From contig CAZBGU010000014.1 in assembly GCA_964491805.1 (NCBI GenBank), forward strand, positions 1 to 22,415: a stretch of DNA of 22,415 bases, read 5' to 3'. The DNA comes from UBA11704 sp964491805 (lineage in GTDB: Bacteria; Patescibacteriota; Minisyncoccia; Phycocordibacterales; UBA5272). Under the pieces are notes generated by a model. The model saw only the letters and a program-made list of their open reading frames with translations, did no database searches and was not told the DNA's origin. Shown one piece after another: positions 13,238 to 19,760 of the stretch; positions within the stretch are counted from its first letter, which is position 1; each line of letters opens with the position of its first letter. The translations under genes and the position numbers were made by a program.

Positions 13238-14653
13238 ATGTCTACACCATATATCACTACCATTGGACTAGAAATCCATGCAGAACTACACACCAATTCA
13301 AAAATGTGGTGTGGCTGCAAAAATGACCCTAGGGAGGTTCGTCCTAACGTAAACATCTGTGAGGTCTGTATGGCACATCCTGGTACTCTTCCTGTACCAA
13401 ACAAGGAAGCAATCAGGAAAGTGATTGAAGTAGGATTAGCAGTCGGAGCCAATATTGCTGATTTTACTGAATTTGACCGCAAAAATTACTTTTATCCTGA
13501 CATTCCAAAAGGCTATCAACTTTCTCAGTACAAACTTCCTATTGTCTCAGGAGGTACGATCAAAGGATTCGAACTTACTCGTATCCATCTTGAGGAGGAT
13601 ACAGCCAAGTCATCACACGAGAACGGTATTACACTTGTTGACTACAATCGTGCAGGAGTTCCACTCATGGAACTTGTAACAGAGCCAGTGATTCATACAG
13701 CAGAAGATGCAGGTGCATTTGCTCGTGAGCTTCAGAGAATACTTCGATATGTTGGCGCATCAGAAGCCAATATGGAAATGGGACAGATGCGTGTTGAAGC
13801 CAACATTTCGGTGTCGAAGGATCCGAACAAATTTGGCACCAAGTGCGAAGTGAAGAACCTCAACTCATTTAAGTCAGTAGAAGATGCCATTCGTTACGAA
13901 GTAGATCGTCACATCGCACTCATCGAGGAAGGCGGCACAGTTGTGCAAGAGACACGAGGATGGGACGAAGTGAAGCAAGAGACTTTCTCACAACGCAAAA
14001 AAGAAAACGCCCACGACTATCGTTACTTCCCTGACCCTGACCTACCAAAACTCTACCTCTCTCGCCTCTTTGATATAGAGGCAATGAAGATGGGCATTCC
14101 AGAACTTGCAGAATCACGTAAGACACGACTCGTTGCAGCTGGGCTCAAGGATGATATAGCAGAGATCATTGTAACTGATCCATCTACTGCTATTTACTTT
14201 GATGAAGTAACGAAAGGTAAAGATGCAGCATACACAACACTCGCTGCCAACTACCTCGTTGCTGACATCTTCGGACTTCTCAAGAAAGAAAGTAAAGAAC
14301 TTATTGCTAAAAATTTCCCTACAACTTCATCATTCAAAACACTTCTTGAGATGATCACTACCGGAGACCTCTCATCACGTGGAGCGAAGGACCTTCTTCC
14401 TTTTATACTCGAGAACAAAGATCTTGATGTTAAGAAGACAGCTGAAGAGAAAGGTATGATCCAGAAGAATGACCCTGAATTACTCAAGAAGATTGTTGCA
14501 GAGGTTATCGCAGAAAATCCTACGCAAGTCACTGACTACAAGAGTGGTAAAGAAAGTATGTTCATGTTTTTCGTTGGCCAGTGTATGAAAAAAAGTAAAG
14601 GCGCAGGGAATCCATCAATGTTCCAGGACCTTTTGAGAATAGCACTTAACTAG
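13238..14653 (+). CDS. gatB: Asp/Glu-tRNA amidotransferase subunit B (GatB)
   Basis: A 471-aa subunit of GatCAB, which converts Glu-tRNA(Gln) and/or Asp-tRNA(Asn) to the amidated forms. The N-terminal catalytic core shows TIGLEIHAELHTNSKMWC, CEVCMAHPGTLPVPN, FDRKNYFYPDIPKGYQLSQY and the LEEDTAKS motif; DYRYFPDPDLP closes the core. The GatB/YqeY helical C-terminal domain follows. Cys residues for the zinc site (CGC, CEVC) are present. Length is normal. gatA and gatC are not in the window, so the complex is encoded at split loci. The mRNA appears leaderless. Confidence 0.97.
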   Translation: MSTPYITTIGLEIHAELHTNSKMWCGCKNDPREVRPNVNICEVCMAHPGTLPVPNKEAIRKVIEVGLAVGANIADFTEFDRKNYFYPDIPKGYQLSQYKLPIVSGGTIKGFELTRIHLEEDTAKSSHENGITLVDYNRAGVPLMELVTEPVIHTAEDAGAFARELQRILRYVGASEANMEMGQMRVEANISVSKDPNKFGTKCEVKNLNSFKSVEDAIRYEVDRHIALIEEGGTVVQETRGWDEVKQETFSQRKKENAHDYRYFPDPDLPKLYLSRLFDIEAMKMGIPELAESRKTRLVAAGLKDDIAEIIVTDPSTAIYFDEVTKGKDAAYTTLAANYLVADIFGLLKKESKELIAKNFPTTSSFKTLLEMITTGDLSSRGAKDLLPFILENKDLDVKKTAEEKGMIQKNDPELLKKIVAEVIAENPTQVTDYKSGKESMFMFFVGQCMKKSKGAGNPSMFQDLLRIALN

Positions 14654-14656
14654 TCA

Positions 14657-14684
14657 ACAATGACGGTCATTGTATTTCTGTATT
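14657..14684 (+). terminator. weak terminator of gatB
   Basis: ACAATG-ACGGT-CATTGT hairpin four bases after the stop, followed by ATTTCTGTATTTC. AT-rich, so only a candidate. Confidence 0.45.
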
Positions 14685-14747
14685 TCTAGTTGAAACCTGA
14701 CGAAGACACTTTTCTCTTGCCCTATGCCCTATTACTTTCATTGTGTT

Positions 14748-14789
14748 TGCTATACACTTACTAGCATATAGGATGCTAACGAATATACT
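14748..14789 (+). promoter_or_regulatory. two candidate -10 boxes for the 14814 gene
   Basis: TGCTATACA at 14748-14756 (extended type, leader about 50 bases) and TATACT at 14784-14789 (leader about 18 bases). Neither can be preferred with confidence. Confidence 0.35.
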
Positions 14790-14813
14790 ACAAATAACGT
14801 AACTACCTTAACC

Positions 14814-15401
14814 ATGCGTCTCTTTACTCCGCGGTTCATCAAAGACATCATACTTATTATACTCTTTGTTGCTGGTTGGTATATCCTTGTCAACAATCCG
14901 ATTACACACCCAATACCAGAAGAGGTTCGCGGCATGTGGAGTATTCAGCTTATGCAAGCACCACTTGTTTTTGGTATTGCAGGACACAACTTTATTACGC
15001 TTCGAAATGAAAAGAACATGATCGTTGGGGAACTTCACGGACTTGCTACAGACGAAGCGACACGTAACTGGAAGTACGTTGGAGATCACGAAACTGACAA
15101 GCTCAAAGTGTGGTACTTTAGTAATCCGCATGAATATATTACTCAAAAAAATTACTCGGGTACCATAATGTATAAAGGTCAGAAGCAAGACGTTGTCGTA
15201 GCATGGCAAAAAGCACTCGTATGCAAAGAAAAAATCAATAGTCTCAACATTCCGTACCCACCCTATGGTGTAAAAATTTCTGGCGATACAGAAAACTCGA
15301 ACTCGGTCGCATACACTCTTATACTATGCATGGGTCTCGACGCAAATCACCTTGGACTCATCACCCCAGGATGGGGAAAGAATTTACTAGACAACCACTG
15401 A
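14814..15401 (+). CDS. hypothetical membrane-anchored protein, 195 aa
   Basis: Unrecognised. One hydrophobic segment at about residues 8-26 (DIILIILFVAGWYILV) after a basic start suggests an N-terminal anchor with the remaining 165 residues outside the membrane. The domain has YKGQKQDVVVAW and ends in LITPGWGKNLLDNH; two Cys are present (VCKEK and ILCMG). Composition matches the host core genes rather than the GC-rich orphans. It stands alone, convergent with obgE, with a very strong shared hairpin between them. Function is unknown. Confidence 0.78.
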   Translation: MRLFTPRFIKDIILIILFVAGWYILVNNPITHPIPEEVRGMWSIQLMQAPLVFGIAGHNFITLRNEKNMIVGELHGLATDEATRNWKYVGDHETDKLKVWYFSNPHEYITQKNYSGTIMYKGQKQDVVVAWQKALVCKEKINSLNIPYPPYGVKISGDTENSNSVAYTLILCMGLDANHLGLITPGWGKNLLDNH

Positions 15402-15427
15402 GTACCAACACTTAGAGAAAAGTCGTA

Positions 15428-15466
15428 ATACACACGGGCGACACCTTCGGTGTCGCCCGTGTGTAT
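15428..15466. terminator. strong hairpin between convergent genes
   Basis: A perfect 18-bp stem (15428-15445 / 15449-15466, loop TTC), mostly GC-rich, between the 14814 gene and obgE. It has no immediate T tract on either strand, so it may terminate inefficiently or act as an mRNA 3' stabiliser for both. Confidence 0.65.
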
Positions 15467-15499
15467 GTATACACCAACCGGTCGCCAACACTTACCTTG

Positions 15500-16474
15500 C
15501 TAATGACTATTGCCCGCCAGTTGCTTAATAAGATTATCTCCAAATGCTTTCACGGTCGTGTCATCATAGAGAGAAAGTAGCACAACTTTTTTCTTTGAAG
15601 CTTTTTCAAGTGCGGTAACTTTTTCTTTTAAAGTCTTCGCATCAACAGTATCAATTTTTGAGAGCACAAGAATCTCATTGCGCTCAAGGAGCGCTTTATC
15701 ATATTCACCAAGTTCCTTGCGAATAGTTTTGTAGACCGATGCAACATCTTCATTATCCGCAGCAACAAGATGTACTAATGCCTTTGTGCGTGTGATATGA
15801 CGAAGGAATTTATGTCCAAGCCCCTTTCCTTCACTTGCTCCTTCAATGAGGCCTGGGATGTCTGCGAGTACATACCCAAAGTATGCACCAAGGTTAGGTT
15901 CAAGTGTTGTGAAAGGGTAATCACCGATCTTAGCACCTGCACGAGTGAGTGAGTTAAGGAGCGATGACTTACCTGCATTTGGAAGACCTATAAAACCAAC
16001 ATCAGCAATAAGCTTCAGTTCGATATCAAACGTAGCATACTCACCTGGTTCACCTTTTGTGAATTCCTCCGGTGTGCGATTAGTTGATGATTTGAACTTC
16101 TCATTTCCTAGACCACCCTGACCGCCACGAAGCACCAAGAAGTCACCTTCTTCCATGAATTCATAGCGCTTATCATACTCACGATTGTAGACCACGGATC
16201 CGAGTGGAACCTGAAGATAGAGATCATCTGCACTACTACCGTGCATACTTCGCTTCTGACCATTCTCACCAGGAGTAGCTTCCCATTCTTTCTTATGCTT
16301 ATACACAGCAAGTGCTTGAATATCACGAATTACACGGAAATAAACATCACCACCCTTGCCACCATCACCACCAGCTGGTCCACCATACGGAATACCCTTC
16401 TCACGTCTCCAACGGACGACACCGTCGCCGCCTTTTCCGGCTTTTATATTGAGTGTTACGTTATCGATTAGCAT
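15500..16474 (-). CDS. obgE: Obg family GTPase (ObgE/CgtA)
   Basis: A 324-aa ribosome-associated GTPase. The Gly-rich Obg fold covers residues 1-157 (KAGKGGDGVVRWRREKG, GGPAGGDGGKGGDVYF, GGQGGLGN). The G domain has P-loop GLPNAGKSS at 163-171, switch FTTLEPNLG, DIPGLIEGASEGKGLGHKFLRH at 205 onwards, and G4 as SKID at 272-275 rather than the usual NKxD. The protein ends with the G domain, lacking the OCT domain or acidic tail of many Obg proteins. It has its own promoter on minus (TGGACA, 17 bases, TAGTAT) and a leader of about 54 bases without a Shine-Dalgarno. Confidence 0.95.
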   Translation of the reverse strand: MLIDNVTLNIKAGKGGDGVVRWRREKGIPYGGPAGGDGGKGGDVYFRVIRDIQALAVYKHKKEWEATPGENGQKRSMHGSSADDLYLQVPLGSVVYNREYDKRYEFMEEGDFLVLRGGQGGLGNEKFKSSTNRTPEEFTKGEPGEYATFDIELKLIADVGFIGLPNAGKSSLLNSLTRAGAKIGDYPFTTLEPNLGAYFGYVLADIPGLIEGASEGKGLGHKFLRHITRTKALVHLVAADNEDVASVYKTIRKELGEYDKALLERNEILVLSKIDTVDAKTLKEKVTALEKASKKKVVLLSLYDDTTVKAFGDNLIKQLAGNSH

Positions 16475-16534
16475 GGTTTTTACTTAGAAAATTAGATTTT
16501 GATGTGGATACTCCCAACATCTACTAGAAATACC

Positions 16535-16564
16535 ATACTACCAAATTTTTTTACTTTTGTCCAT
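16535..16564 (-). promoter_or_regulatory. promoter of obgE
   Basis: On minus TGGACA (16564-16559), 17 bases, TAGTAT (16540-16535), with TGG before the -10, so also an extended -10. Confidence 0.65.
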
Positions 16565-16629
16565 GGAGACATTGACATACTGTATAACTAATTACATTTA
16601 CAAAATAAGTTTTGAGAACATCGTCAAGA

Positions 16630-16657
16630 TTGACCGGCAGTCAAGGAAGCGTACAAT
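16630..16657 (+). promoter_or_regulatory. promoter of the 16666 gene
   Basis: TTGACC (16630-16635), 16 bases, TACAAT (16652-16657), eight bases before the ATG. The predicted leader is one or two bases. Confidence 0.6.
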
Positions 16658-16665
16658 TAAGGTGT

Positions 16666-17175
16666 ATGAAAACAATTATCACTATTACATTTGGACTATT
16701 ATTAGCCGTAAGTACTGCGACTACTGTTTCCGCTCAGGTGTATTCTGATTCGTATATGGGTGGGCATCACCACACTACTACTAACTGTGGTGGTAATATA
16801 ACTCTATATCCACTTATTGGTGTAAGTGTTGGTTGCAACAACTACTACAACTACCAAAACAACTACAGATACCAGCAACCACAGACTGTTTACTCTTATT
16901 ACTACACGTCTGGATGTTACACGTACTACTACGACGGAGTATCCCGCACATCATCAATCTCAAGCTATAATTGTCAAACTCAACCAACATATACATATAC
17001 CCAACCCGTAACGTATACGTACTATACACAACCAACAACATACACCTATACAACATATCCTTCATACTACAATTCTGGTTACACTAATACCGGTTATTAC
17101 AATAACTACAACAACGGCACATACTACGGTGGATCATCATGCTATTACAGTAACGGGTACCAGATCTGTCCATAG
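16666..17175 (+). CDS. secreted Tyr/Thr/Asn-rich protein, 169 aa
   Basis: Residues 1-23 form a clear Sec signal peptide (MKTIITITFGLLLAVS, cleavage expected after TTVSA, before Gln24). The mature part is low complexity: clusters of Tyr with Thr, Asn, Gln, Ser and Pro (YTYTQPVTYTYYTQP, SGYTNTGYYNNYNNG) and six Cys in the mature chain. No enzyme motif is seen. An even number of Cys and an exported, aromatic, polar repeat suggest a disulfide-stabilised surface or matrix protein; that is inference. The frame reaches back to 16612, but the promoter and the signal peptide both fix the start at 16666. It is convergent with the 17705 gene. Confidence 0.85.
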   Translation: MKTIITITFGLLLAVSTATTVSAQVYSDSYMGGHHHTTTNCGGNITLYPLIGVSVGCNNYYNYQNNYRYQQPQTVYSYYYTSGCYTYYYDGVSRTSSISSYNCQTQPTYTYTQPVTYTYYTQPTTYTYTTYPSYYNSGYTNTGYYNNYNNGTYYGGSSCYYSNGYQICP

Positions 17176-17189
17176 TGGCCAAAAACAAA

Positions 17190-17216
17190 GACGCCACGCA
17201 GGTGCGTGGCGTTTTC
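17190..17216. terminator. shared terminator of two convergent genes
   Basis: Stem ACGCCACGCA / TGCGTGGCGT (17191-17212). On plus TTTC follows; on minus CTTTGTTTTTGG follows. Suitable for both the 16666 and the 17705 genes. Confidence 0.8.
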
Positions 17217-17240
17217 GATATTGACACCGCAAGATGATGT

Positions 17241-17705
17241 CTAGGATAGCTTGGGCCAGAAGACCTTGAAGTAACCCCAGAAGGTGTCATCAAGCGTATA
17301 GCCCTCATACGGGGAATCGGTGACAGGACTGCCGTCTACCATGTCATACCTCCCAACGAGACAGTGTGTGTCATTAAGGTTGATGACCTTGAACACATCA
17401 CCTGCAACACCGTAGAGAAAGGAGTCTACTTTTGGCCTCGGTGGCAACACCCCGATGATCCTGTATCCGCGGTTACCGCCGTCGCAAACACTGGATTCAT
17501 AGATCGGAGAGGTAGTTGTCGGACCGAATGTGCCCGTATGCACATTGCATGTCCGTGCAATGAAAGCCCTCTTTCCCTCGCGAACAACGTCAACTTCAAG
17601 CACGACAATGTGTGGAGCGTTTGGATTTTCGTTTCCAAGACGCTCCATCACATGACCAGGGATGATCCACGGCGGACCACCCTCGAGCAGAGTAATTGCA
17701 GACAT
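17241..17705 (-). CDS. hypothetical protein, 154 aa
   Basis: Unrecognised soluble protein, GC-rich in codon choice. The start is supported by GTGAGGT six bases before the ATG and by an extended -10 TGGTAGGAT about 35 bases further up. Segments include HIVVLEVDVVREGKRAFIAR and YRIIGVLPPRPKVDSFLYG; strands with Gly/Pro turns suggest a beta-rich fold. Three Cys are present. A 142-codon frame on the other strand has no promoter or ribosome site and is treated as a shadow. Same cassette build as the 7353, 10263 and 10740 genes. Confidence 0.75.
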   Translation of the reverse strand: MSAITLLEGGPPWIIPGHVMERLGNENPNAPHIVVLEVDVVREGKRAFIARTCNVHTGTFGPTTTSPIYESSVCDGGNRGYRIIGVLPPRPKVDSFLYGVAGDVFKVINLNDTHCLVGRYDMVDGSPVTDSPYEGYTLDDTFWGYFKVFWPKLS

Positions 17706-17741
17706 AATACCTCACTTGAAAGAGCCAAAACACACATCGAA

Positions 17742-17750
17742 ATCCTACCA
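17742..17750 (-). promoter_or_regulatory. extended -10 promoter of the 17705 gene
   Basis: On minus TGGTAGGAT; the predicted start near 17735 gives a leader of about 30 bases carrying GAGGT. Confidence 0.6.
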
Positions 17751-17917
17751 CATTTACAAATACAAGTAAAAACAAATACTATGACACTTTGAGAAAAATA
17801 TAGACAGAACTTTGTAGAACTATCCAAGGGGCACAATCAAAAAAATGTCTGCCTACTGCCTGACGTATGATCAATACCTAGCGCTATATATAAAAATTTA
17901 GAAACACAACACGATCC
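17751..17917. other. AT-rich intergenic region without visible features
   Basis: Between the 17705 promoter and the terminator of the rpoD unit. No reading frame with a start and ribosome site, no strong hairpin and no tRNA was seen. Confidence 0.5.
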
Positions 17918-17964
17918 ACAAATACAAAAACACGATATCATAGACATCGTGTTTTTGTATTTGT
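17918..17964 (-). terminator. terminator of the rpoD unit
   Basis: A perfect 19-bp inverted repeat (17918-17936 / 17946-17964) with GTGTTTTTGTATTTGT as the 3' arm on minus. It lies 39 bases after the 54-aa gene. Confidence 0.8.
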
Positions 17965-18003
17965 ACCAAGAGATACAGACTAAAACTTTTGACACGCCAG
18001 ACC

Positions 18004-18168
18004 CTACCTTCCAAGATTAAATAGTAGAATCCCAACAATAACGACAAACAGGAAGATGACAACCACCCCAATAAAGACATACTTTTCAGTTTTTCGGCTT
18101 AAAGAAGGTATCGTGTTGCTACCTCCAAAACCTAAAAGGTGACCTAATGACTCTAGAATATCATCCAT
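18004..18168 (-). CDS. small membrane protein, 54 aa, downstream of rpoD
   Basis: A short gene below common length cut-offs. It begins MDDILESLGHLLGFGGSN, has a basic stretch (SLSRKTEKY, residues 22-30) and one strong membrane span at about 31-51 (VFIGVVVIFLFVVIVGILLF), ending NLGR. The ATG is 14 bases after the rpoD stop and is preceded by AAGGAAA at Shine-Dalgarno distance. A 19-bp terminator follows. It is therefore almost certainly co-transcribed and translated with rpoD. The basic residues before the span predict a cytosolic N-terminus. The family is not recognised; a membrane partner or regulator of sigma is a possibility only by position. Confidence 0.82.
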   Translation of the reverse strand: MDDILESLGHLLGFGGSNTIPSLSRKTEKYVFIGVVVIFLFVVIVGILLFNLGR

Positions 18169-18182
18169 AAACTTTCCTTAGG

Positions 18183-19619
18183 CTAGTAATTTCTCAAGCG
18201 CCCACTTTTCTCGTGTGACCTGATCTTCTCGTGAACCTTAGCCTCAATCTGTCGAATACGTTCACGAGTAACACCGAACTCTGCACCAACTTCCTCAAGT
18301 GTATGCATAACGCCATCGAACTCACCAAGACCATTACGCATCTCTACAATTTTACGTTCCTTTGGAGAAAGATCATTAAGAATCTCATTAATTTGATCAG
18401 ACAAAATACGGTGCGAAGCTTCTGCGTCCGGTGAGAGAATCTTGTCATCCGCAATGAATTCACCAAGCGTTGACTTGTCATCATCATCACCGATTGGCTT
18501 CTCAAGTGACACTGTATCTTGATTGATATTTTCGATAATATGAATCTTATCAACATCGACATTCATCTCAACTGCAATCTCTTCAGCAAGAGGATCACGA
18601 CCAAGGTCCTGCGAAAGACGGCGAACAACCTGCTTATACTTGGCGATTGTTTCTACCATGTGCACAGGAATACGAATAGTACGTGACTGATCAGCAAGCG
18701 CACGTGTGATCGCTTGACGAATCCACCATGTCGCATATGTTGAAAACTTGAACCCTTTTGAGTGATCAAACTTTTCCACTGCTTTAAAGAGGCCAAGATT
18801 ACCCTCTTGAATGAGGTCAAGGAGTGTAAGATCAGAGCTTCGTCCAACATACTTCTTTGCAATAGATACCACTAGACGAAGGTTCGCTTTAGCAAGTAAT
18901 GTTATGGCTTCCGGGTCACCTTTTTCTATTCTAATAGCAAGTTCACGTTCGTTGTCGCCAGAAATAAGTGGGTACTGTCCTATCTCACGAAGATACATTT
19001 GAATACTATCATGTGTATTCTCACGACCCTCAAGCTTGAGCAGTTCATCATCCATATCAAGAAGATTGCCTCCTTCAAGAATATCAATACCCGCTTGGTT
19101 GATTTTTTCATAGAGCTCTTCTAAATAGAGAATATCCAGCTCTATATTTGGAAAATAACGAATGATCTCATCATATGTAATAAAACCACGCTCCTTTCCT
19201 TTTTGGATAAGCTCTTGTTCATTTTGATCACGCGTTGTGATCTTCTTTGGCTTTTCTGCCGCCTTTGGCTTTGATGGGCCGGTCTTAATTGTAAAAGCCT
19301 TTGGTTTATATTTTTCTTTTACCTCTACGGTCTTCTCAACTTTTTTTGGCTGAACAACTTTCTTCTGTTTAGTTACAACCTTCTTCGGTGCAACTTTTTT
19401 GCTAGCAGTTTTTTTTGTAATTACTTTTTTTGGAGCTACGACTTTTTTTGTAGATTTGGCAACATGTGCTTTAGCTACGGTCTTCTTTTGTACTTTTTGA
19501 GTAGTCTTTTTGACTGGTGTCTTAGTGACAACCTTTTTAACATTTGCTTTTTTTGCTACAGTTTTTACTGTAGTTTTTTTTGGTACACTCTTTTTTTGTG
19601 AAGATACTTTTTTCGCCAT
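18183..19619 (-). CDS. rpoD: primary sigma factor RpoD (sigma70) with lysine-rich tail
   Basis: A 478-aa protein giving promoter specificity to RNA polymerase. Residues 1-129 are a low-complexity tail of Lys, Val, Thr and Ala. A region 1.1-like segment follows at about 135-180 (LIQKGKERGFITYDEI). Region 1.2 starts near 203 (DSIQMYLREIG). Region 2 spans about 240-320 with NLRLVVSIAKKY, DLIQEGNLGLFKAVEKFD and FSTYATWWIRQAI. Region 3 is about 321-395. Region 4 has LSPKERKIVEMRNGLG, then HTLEEVGAEFGVTRERIRQIEAK. Regions 2.4 and 4.2 look intact, fitting the TATAAT-type boxes here. The promoter is an extended -10 with a dyad over the -35 region. Confidence 0.96.
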   Translation of the reverse strand: MAKKVSSQKKSVPKKTTVKTVAKKANVKKVVTKTPVKKTTQKVQKKTVAKAHVAKSTKKVVAPKKVITKKTASKKVAPKKVVTKQKKVVQPKKVEKTVEVKEKYKPKAFTIKTGPSKPKAAEKPKKITTRDQNEQELIQKGKERGFITYDEIIRYFPNIELDILYLEELYEKINQAGIDILEGGNLLDMDDELLKLEGRENTHDSIQMYLREIGQYPLISGDNERELAIRIEKGDPEAITLLAKANLRLVVSIAKKYVGRSSDLTLLDLIQEGNLGLFKAVEKFDHSKGFKFSTYATWWIRQAITRALADQSRTIRIPVHMVETIAKYKQVVRRLSQDLGRDPLAEEIAVEMNVDVDKIHIIENINQDTVSLEKPIGDDDDKSTLGEFIADDKILSPDAEASHRILSDQINEILNDLSPKERKIVEMRNGLGEFDGVMHTLEEVGAEFGVTRERIRQIEAKVHEKIRSHEKSGRLRNY

Positions 19620-19635
19620 AGAAACGGTACCCCGG

Positions 19636-19644
19636 ATTATAACA
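19636..19644 (-). promoter_or_regulatory. extended -10 promoter of rpoD
   Basis: On minus TGTTATAAT with a perfect hexamer. The predicted start near 19629 gives a leader of about ten bases. Confidence 0.75.
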
Positions 19645-19650
19645 CAAAGA

Positions 19651-19671
19651 AACTATATAGTCCATATAGTT
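19651..19671. promoter_or_regulatory. dyad over the rpoD -35 region
   Basis: AACTATAT-AGTCC-ATATAGTT, a perfect 8-bp inverted repeat whose centre falls where the -35 of the rpoD promoter should be. Candidate operator. Confidence 0.5.
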
Positions 19672-19760
19672 ATACACTTCAAATACACCATATTTTATTA
19701 AAATATTACCATCAAAAATCTATGCAGATGACCTTATCTACTCGAAGAAAAACAAATGAG

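Noticed and set aside
13177..13482. Upstream extension of the 13176 gene to an ATG at 13482
   Set aside because: It lies antisense to the conserved gatB N-terminus and across both divergent -10 boxes; the composition is that of the gatB strand.
17364..17792. A 142-codon frame on plus opposite the 17705 gene
   Set aside because: No promoter or ribosome site, and it runs through the extended -10 and Shine-Dalgarno of the minus-strand gene.
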